Below the pieces are notes generated by a model. The model searched no databases. It was not told the origin of the DNA and was given only the letters and a program-made list of their open reading frames with translations. From Caldisericota bacterium (GTDB lineage: Bacteria; Caldisericota; JANLFM01): a stretch of DNA of 8,656 nucleotides. Below, piece after piece: positions 6,041 to 8,656 of this stretch. Where the stretch lies: contig JANLFM010000040.1 in NCBI GenBank assembly GCA_024655865.1, positions 1 to 8,656 on the forward strand, in the 5' to 3' direction. Every line of letters starts with the position of its first letter. The first letter of the stretch is position 1. The translations under genes were made by a program, and so were the position numbers.

Positions 6041-7159
6041 TCAACTGATTATTCCTCCAGCAACATGCATTACTGAATGTAAAAGGAATCCAGCAGAACC
6101 GCAGGCAGGGTCAATAACGAACTCATCCGCTTTAGGGTTGAGCATTTTGACAACCATATCCTCTACGGGTCGGGGAGTAAAAAACTGTCCTTCTTTCTTT
6201 TTGGAGACCTGGGGGATCAAATACTCAAATGCTTCATCTATGATACGCAGATTAGAATTAAATAACTTTATTTTTTCTAAGAAAGATACACAAACCTTTA
6301 AGTGATCGTTCCTCAATTCAATTTTATCTGTCGCCTCAAATACGCCTGCCCATTCCCTTTTTGCTCCTTCCAAAAGATTTGAAACTGCTAATTTTACCTG
6401 GTCAGGGCTTCTATCTCCAACAAAAAATTGTAGTTGATAAGAAGGATTATTAATCCCATTCCATTCATCGTAGAGCTTGGCGTAGATTAGCTTAAAAATC
6501 TCCTCGAAGGGATCTACCCCTGCGTTACCTAAAACAAGTTCCTCTAAGTCCAGCAATATCTTTTTTAGTGTGGTCTTCCCCTGCTTTAATTCGTCGTGCT
6601 CTTCAAGCCATCGAAGGGTCCATCTTTCAGTTAAAATATCCCTCAATGTCTCAGAAACTCTTGGAATTCTGGGGATTTCTACAAAGATATTAGGCTCTTC
6701 TCGATGGAGCCTTATCATTTCGTTTCCATTCGACCATACTCCTATTGGGGCCCCTTCCGCATTACAATAACTCTTTAATTGTTCTAACCCTGCGGTTCTT
6801 TGGGGTCTCTTTACTTCAAAAATTATGTAAGGATGCTGGAGGTCTTCTTGAAGGACAACCACATCCGCTAAACCAGAATCTCTTGAGCCAAAATAAACAA
6901 CCCTCTCTACATCGATTCTTTCCCTGGGATAGCAATATTCGTTCAACAATCTATAAATCCAGAGTTGGCGTACTATTTCCTCAGGCTTAGCAACCTTATA
7001 TTTGTCTTTGATCTGGCATTTAATATTAAATTTCCCGTCTCGCTCAATAATCGCGTTTTCTATTACCCGAATTTCTTCATCTGTGAAAAGAGATACGCCG
7101 TGCTTTACATCAGAAGCTGAAAAGATCTGGGCTATTTTGGAAAGATTTTCGTTTGGCAT
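6041..7159 (-). CDS. N-terminal fragment: HsdR-type nuclease domain plus start of the N6-methylase
   Basis: This is the 372-residue open segment before the TGA. The nuclease core has KPEEIVRQ (about 58-65), GLADVVV with Asp99, and IIFEVKRPQ with Glu115 and Lys117, followed by LEQLKSYCN (about 125-133). Together these are the acidic, D, ExK and QxxxY elements of PD-(D/E)XK enzymes, so the nuclease site looks intact. Next comes the helical methylase region (DPFEEIFKLIYAKLYDEW, about 216-233), then KKKEGQFFTPRPVEDMV (about 320-336) and VIDPACGSAGFLLHSVMH (about 348-365), which binds S-adenosylmethionine. The usual motif is DPACGSGGFL; here one Gly is Ala. If only this part were made, it would hold a nuclease domain and half a cofactor site with no catalytic NPPF, giving unpaired restriction potential. 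Such a fragment may simply be unstable. Confidence 0.75.
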   Translation of the reverse strand: MPNENLSKIAQIFSASDVKHGVSLFTDEEIRVIENAIIERDGKFNIKCQIKDKYKVAKPEEIVRQLWIYRLLNEYCYPRERIDVERVVYFGSRDSGLADVVVLQEDLQHPYIIFEVKRPQRTAGLEQLKSYCNAEGAPIGVWSNGNEMIRLHREEPNIFVEIPRIPRVSETLRDILTERWTLRWLEEHDELKQGKTTLKKILLDLEELVLGNAGVDPFEEIFKLIYAKLYDEWNGINNPSYQLQFFVGDRSPDQVKLAVSNLLEGAKREWAGVFEATDKIELRNDHLKVCVSFLEKIKLFNSNLRIIDEAFEYLIPQVSKKKEGQFFTPRPVEDMVVKMLNPKADEFVIDPACGSAGFLLHSVMHVAGGIIS

Positions 7160-7164
7160 CCTTA

Positions 7165-7170
7165 CCCCTC
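7165..7170 (-). promoter_or_regulatory. Ribosome binding site of the nuclease-methylase gene
   Basis: GAGGGG on the minus strand, 5 bases upstream of ATG 7159. It supports this ATG as the start of the fusion protein. I could not find a convincing leftward -35/-10 pair in 7171-7290. Confidence 0.55.
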
Positions 7171-7257
7171 TTTTCTGGTCATCTCTTCCTTATGAGCATA
7201 TATTAAGTAAGTTTGGTAAACCTTTCCATAGCCAGAGGTTTTTACTTATTTTTTCTC

Positions 7258-7287
7258 TTGACAAACATTTGTTCGATAGTCTAAAAT
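7258..7287 (+). promoter_or_regulatory. Rightward sigma-70-type promoter
   Basis: A consensus -35 TTGACA (7258-7263) and -10 TAAAAT (7282-7287, 5 of 6) are separated by 18 bases. The spacer's left part holds a short inverted repeat ACAAA-CA-TTTGT (7261-7272) overlapping the -35, which could be an operator. It would transcribe away from the restriction genes, into the ORF at 7365. No transcript data; AT-rich DNA yields false matches, though an exact -35 is uncommon. Confidence 0.5.
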
Positions 7288-7310
7288 AAGGGGCAGGAAG
7301 CAGGGCCTCT

Positions 7311-7333
7311 CCCAAGGCTGTTGGGGCCCTTGG
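7311..7333 (+). promoter_or_regulatory. Leader able to form two mutually exclusive hairpins
   Basis: Downstream of the promoter, CCCAA (7311-7315) can pair with TTGGG (7321-7325), or CCAAGG (7312-7317) with CCTTGG (7328-7333). The two stems share bases and exclude each other, as in attenuators. Neither is followed by a T-run. The same DNA is also open in frame with the downstream ORF, so it may be coding instead. Confidence 0.25.
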
Positions 7334-7364
7334 AGCTGAGGCAACGAGGGCCCAGATTCCTACC

Positions 7365-7559
7365 ATGAAAGCACAGAGTGTTTTCGTGGGGTCCCCGGAA
7401 AGCGGGAAGGTGATCGTGGGATCCCTCTCCGTCTCCAGGATCAAGACGGAGGCCCTGGCCGAGGACCTCTACCATGTGGCGGAGGAACTGGCGGGGCTGC
7501 TGCAGTACCCCCTGTACACAGTTCAGGTGGTGAGCACTGTGGAGCTCCTGAGCATTTAA
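7365..7559 (+). CDS. Short GC-rich ORF of unknown function (64 aa), possibly a 5'-truncated gene
   Basis: The product MKAQSVFVGSPESGKVIVGS... reads like part of a folded soluble protein: a strand-rich start (SVFVG, KVIVGSLSV), an amphipathic helix (TEALAEDLYHVAEELAGLLQ) and a closing strand (YTVQVVSTVELLSI). Codons end mainly in G or C (GTG, CTG, GCC, GAG), unlike the AT-rich genes to the left, so it belongs to the flanking genome or another source. No Shine-Dalgarno site precedes the ATG. The frame stays open upstream to a TAA near 7286 (reading GALGAEATRAQIPT just before the Met), with no better start, which suggests a remnant that lost its beginning. A promoter lies about 80 bases upstream. 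I do not recognise the family. Minus-strand ORFs over the same bases look like shadows. Confidence 0.45.
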   Translation: MKAQSVFVGSPESGKVIVGSLSVSRIKTEALAEDLYHVAEELAGLLQYPLYTVQVVSTVELLSI

Positions 7560-7730
7560 GGAGCAGGTTTAAAAAGCCGCCCTTCCTGAGGGAGGAACGG
7601 AGCTGGCCCTGAAGGGGGCTGAAGGACCAAGGGAGATTTGGGGACCGATAGCTACTGGATTTTTACAGGCAAATCTTTGAGTTTATTCATTTGGTTTTTT
7701 CGGGCTTAGGCGCTTTGGATAGTGCTTCCA

Positions 7731-7773
7731 AAAAATTCGACCCTTAAAATAAAAAATTTGACTCCTAAAATAA
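7731..7773. repeat. Tandem pair of 22-base repeats (period 21)
   Basis: Copy 1 (7731-7752) begins AAAAATTCGACCCTTAAAAT and copy 2 (7752-7773) begins AAAAATTTGACTCCTAAAAT. They match at 19 of 22 positions and overlap by one base. All three differences are C/T transitions. Tandem TTGACCC-like units near an end are seen in some insertion sequences such as the IS21 family, so this could be an IS end relic or a protein-binding iteron pair. No transposase is visible nearby. Confidence 0.6.
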
Positions 7774-7789
7774 GTTAAAACCTGCTCAA

Positions 7790-7815
7790 AACTTAATCAG
7801 ACAACTTAATCAAAC
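7790..7815. repeat. Tandem direct repeat, AACTTAATCA(G/A)AC x2
   Basis: Two adjacent 13-mers (7790-7802 and 7803-7815) differ at one base. They lie 16 bases after the preceding 22-base pair, and the core AACTTAATC also occurs in the palindrome at 1119-1127 on the other side of the AT-rich island. This could be a binding-site cluster or a recombination scar; chance is possible. Confidence 0.5.
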
Positions 7816-8282
7816 GTTAGCCGGTATTCTGACAGTTTAACATTCCACTCCCGCGCTCTCCTTTCAAAGTAACCTTCCTCTATTTTCTACCTCACTTGGG
7901 GTAGGAAGAAGCTGATGGGCTGGCGATTGGGAGGCTGGGTCTGGCCTAAGCGGGAGAGGGAGCAGGCGTTCCTTGAGACCGGCGCCGCGGGAGCTGGGCG
8001 AGGCTGCTTTCTTCCGATTAGCAAGGGGGGCCGCCCCAGAAGAAGACTAACTCCTTCCCACGAACCAGTTGAACCTCCGGTCAGAATTCAAATTCAGAGT
8101 GAGGTTTCCGTCATTTATTCAGCTTTCAATATAAGGGGGTTTCCTTCTTTTTCATTTTCCCTTTTTCAGCAGAGGACCCAACTATTACCTCCCATCAGTT
8201 ATCTGTAATATCCGGCTTTGTTTCTGTCTTCCGTCTCCCAGACCAATCTTCACTTTTATTCAATGGGGGGAACAAAAAGAAG

Positions 8283-8450
8283 ATGGCTGGGGTACGGGAA
8301 AAAGTCGAAAAGGTGATTGCAGTAATAGCAAAAACTGCAGACAAAATTCTTCACGATACCGGTCCGGGCTCCATCCCTTTTTCGAAGAGTTTCCAGAAAC
8401 AATTTTCTTGCTTTTTTCTCACCGGGGAACCTGGTAGAAGGGCCACTTAA
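8283..8450 (+). CDS. Doubtful small ORF (55 aa)
   Basis: ATG 8283 opens MAGVREKVEKVIAVIAKTAD, a plausible amphipathic helix, and the frame ends FFLTGEPGRRAT at TAA 8448-8450. A GGGGGG (8265-8270) lies 12 bases upstream, farther than ideal for a ribosome site. The second half (PFSKSFQKQFSCFFL) looks less like folded protein. A minus-strand ORF (8256-8462) covers the same bases with no better credentials. I do not recognise either, and list this one only because its first half is coding-like. Confidence 0.2.
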   Translation: MAGVREKVEKVIAVIAKTADKILHDTGPGSIPFSKSFQKQFSCFFLTGEPGRRAT

Positions 8451-8584
8451 AAAAGCCATCACCTGGAATTCCTTTTGTTGACTTTCCTCCCATTTCCAGA
8501 CTCTCCTCAGGATTTTTAATAAAATTTATTTCAAGTGGAAAAGAAGCGTTTTCGGGAGGATTATTTTAGGAGAAAACAAAAATA

Positions 8585-8656
8585 ATGAGCCAGAAAAACA
8601 GGGAAGGGATTTGCCTCCCATTGGCACAATCGGGGCAACTCCCATCCGGGACAAGG
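8585..8656 (+). CDS. Possible 5' end of a gene running off the window
   Basis: ATG 8585 opens 24 codons (MSQKNREGICLPLAQSGQLP...) without a stop before the edge. AGGAG (8568-8572) lies 12 bases upstream and GGGAGGA slightly farther (8554-8560). An AT-rich tract (about 8512-8532, TTTTTAATAAAATTTATTTC) before it could hold a -10 element but I see no matching -35. Too little is present to guess a product. Confidence 0.3.
   Translation, partial: MSQKNREGICLPLAQSGQLPSGTR

Larger units (their letters stand above)
4721..7159 (-). pseudogene. HSDR_N nuclease-N6-adenine DNA methylase fusion (812 codons) with an in-frame TGA
   Basis: Read through one TGA (6041-6043), this is a single open frame from ATG 7159 to TAA 4721. 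GAGGGG (7165-7170) lies 5 bases before the ATG. The order is: PD-(D/E)XK nuclease of the HsdR N-terminal type (about 55-150), linker, methylase helical domain (about 205-320), catalytic methylase core with GQFFTPRPV, DPACGSAGFLLH (motif I) and NPPF (motif IV), an acidic coiled-coil-like insertion, and a C-terminal tail. Such a protein would methylate adenine and cut DNA using the partner HsdS. No HsdR translocase gene is present, so the layout recalls BcgI (Type IIB) more than classical Type I. The TGA falls between motifs I and IV, which would abolish catalysis unless read through. The frame and family residues on both sides are intact, so it is a recent nonsense mutation or a sequence error. 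TGA ends the intact HsdS, so wholesale TGA reassignment is unlikely. Confidence 0.8.
7560..8282. other. Long stretch without a convincing gene
   Basis: All six frames are short or of odd composition. A reading at 7652-7747 (LLDFYRQIFEFIHLVFSGLG) looks coding-like but has no start and may be a remnant. A 97-codon plus-strand ORF at 7915-8208 is rich in Gly/Arg and then Ser/Phe and reads as chance. A G/C-rich patch lies at about 7910-8045 with GGGG-CCG-CCCC at 8026-8036. I could not match it to a known structured RNA. Two pairs of short tandem repeats lie at 7731-7815. Confidence 0.4.

Noticed and set aside
6041-6043. TGA as a reassigned sense codon in an alternative genetic code
   Set aside because: The intact HsdS and the ATPase relic both end naturally at TGA, and the HEPN-like gene is interrupted by TAA, not TGA, so recoding does not explain the pattern.
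7190-7475. Minus-strand ORFs upstream of the nuclease-methylase gene
   Set aside because: Composition is Pro/Arg/Leu-rich and they overlap the plus-strand promoter and the G/C3-rich ORF at 7365; no ribosome sites seen.
7910-8045. G/C-rich patch as a possible structured RNA
   Set aside because: I looked for RNase P, SRP, tmRNA and common riboswitch signatures and found none; only a 4-bp GGGG/CCCC stem stands out.
7915-8208. 97-codon plus-strand ORF
   Set aside because: Composition changes abruptly from Gly/Arg to Ser/Phe with no motif or ribosome site, so it is most likely chance.
1-8656. CRISPR array, tRNA or rRNA
   Set aside because: No regularly spaced repeat-spacer units, and no cloverleaf or rRNA motif seen on either strand.

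Overview
The window looks like a bacterial accessory region (an archaeal source cannot be excluded). Shine-Dalgarno-like sites (GAGGGG, GGAG, GAGAGG) precede the leftward genes, and the gene content is AAA_14/DUF4143 ATPase, restriction-modification and HEPN-like. No rRNA, tRNA or housekeeping gene fixes the taxon. The central part (about 1330-7160) is visibly AT-rich. The flanks (about 420-900 and 7290-7640) are GC-richer with G/C-ending codons, so the centre looks like an acquired island.

Layout. (1) 1-1056, plus strand: a heavily decayed AAA_14/DUF4143 ATPase, with four or more frame changes, damaged Walker A and B motifs, and a missing internal segment. (2) 1057-1327: non-coding convergent gap with short repeats. 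(3) 7159 down to 1328, minus strand: one co-directional block. It holds an HSDR_N nuclease-N6-adenine methylase fusion (4721-7159) split by one in-frame TGA, a two-TRD specificity subunit HsdS (3330-4715), a small unknown gene coupled to it by an ATGA overlap (2848-3333), and a roughly 424-residue HEPN-like protein (1328-2603) carrying one frameshift and one in-frame TAA. (4) 7160-7364: divergent intergenic region with a good rightward promoter and a leader that can fold. (5) 7365-7559: a short GC-rich plus-strand ORF of unknown function. (6) 7560-8656: mostly no recognisable gene, with two sets of short tandem repeats, a marginal 55-codon ORF, and a possible gene start at 8585 running off the edge.

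How the genes fit. The nuclease-methylase fusion plus a separate HsdS, with no HsdR helicase in the window, resembles BcgI-like (Type IIB) organisation: one polypeptide cuts and methylates, and the S subunit chooses the site. The HEPN-like gene downstream on the same strand would fit a second, abortive-infection-type layer. That link is inferred from context and one RxxxxH motif.

Caveat. Both large defence genes are interrupted only by single-base lesions: a nonsense codon in each, plus a one-base homopolymer slip in the HEPN-like gene. Either the island has begun to decay or these are sequence errors. The left-hand ATPase is truly degenerate whichever is true.
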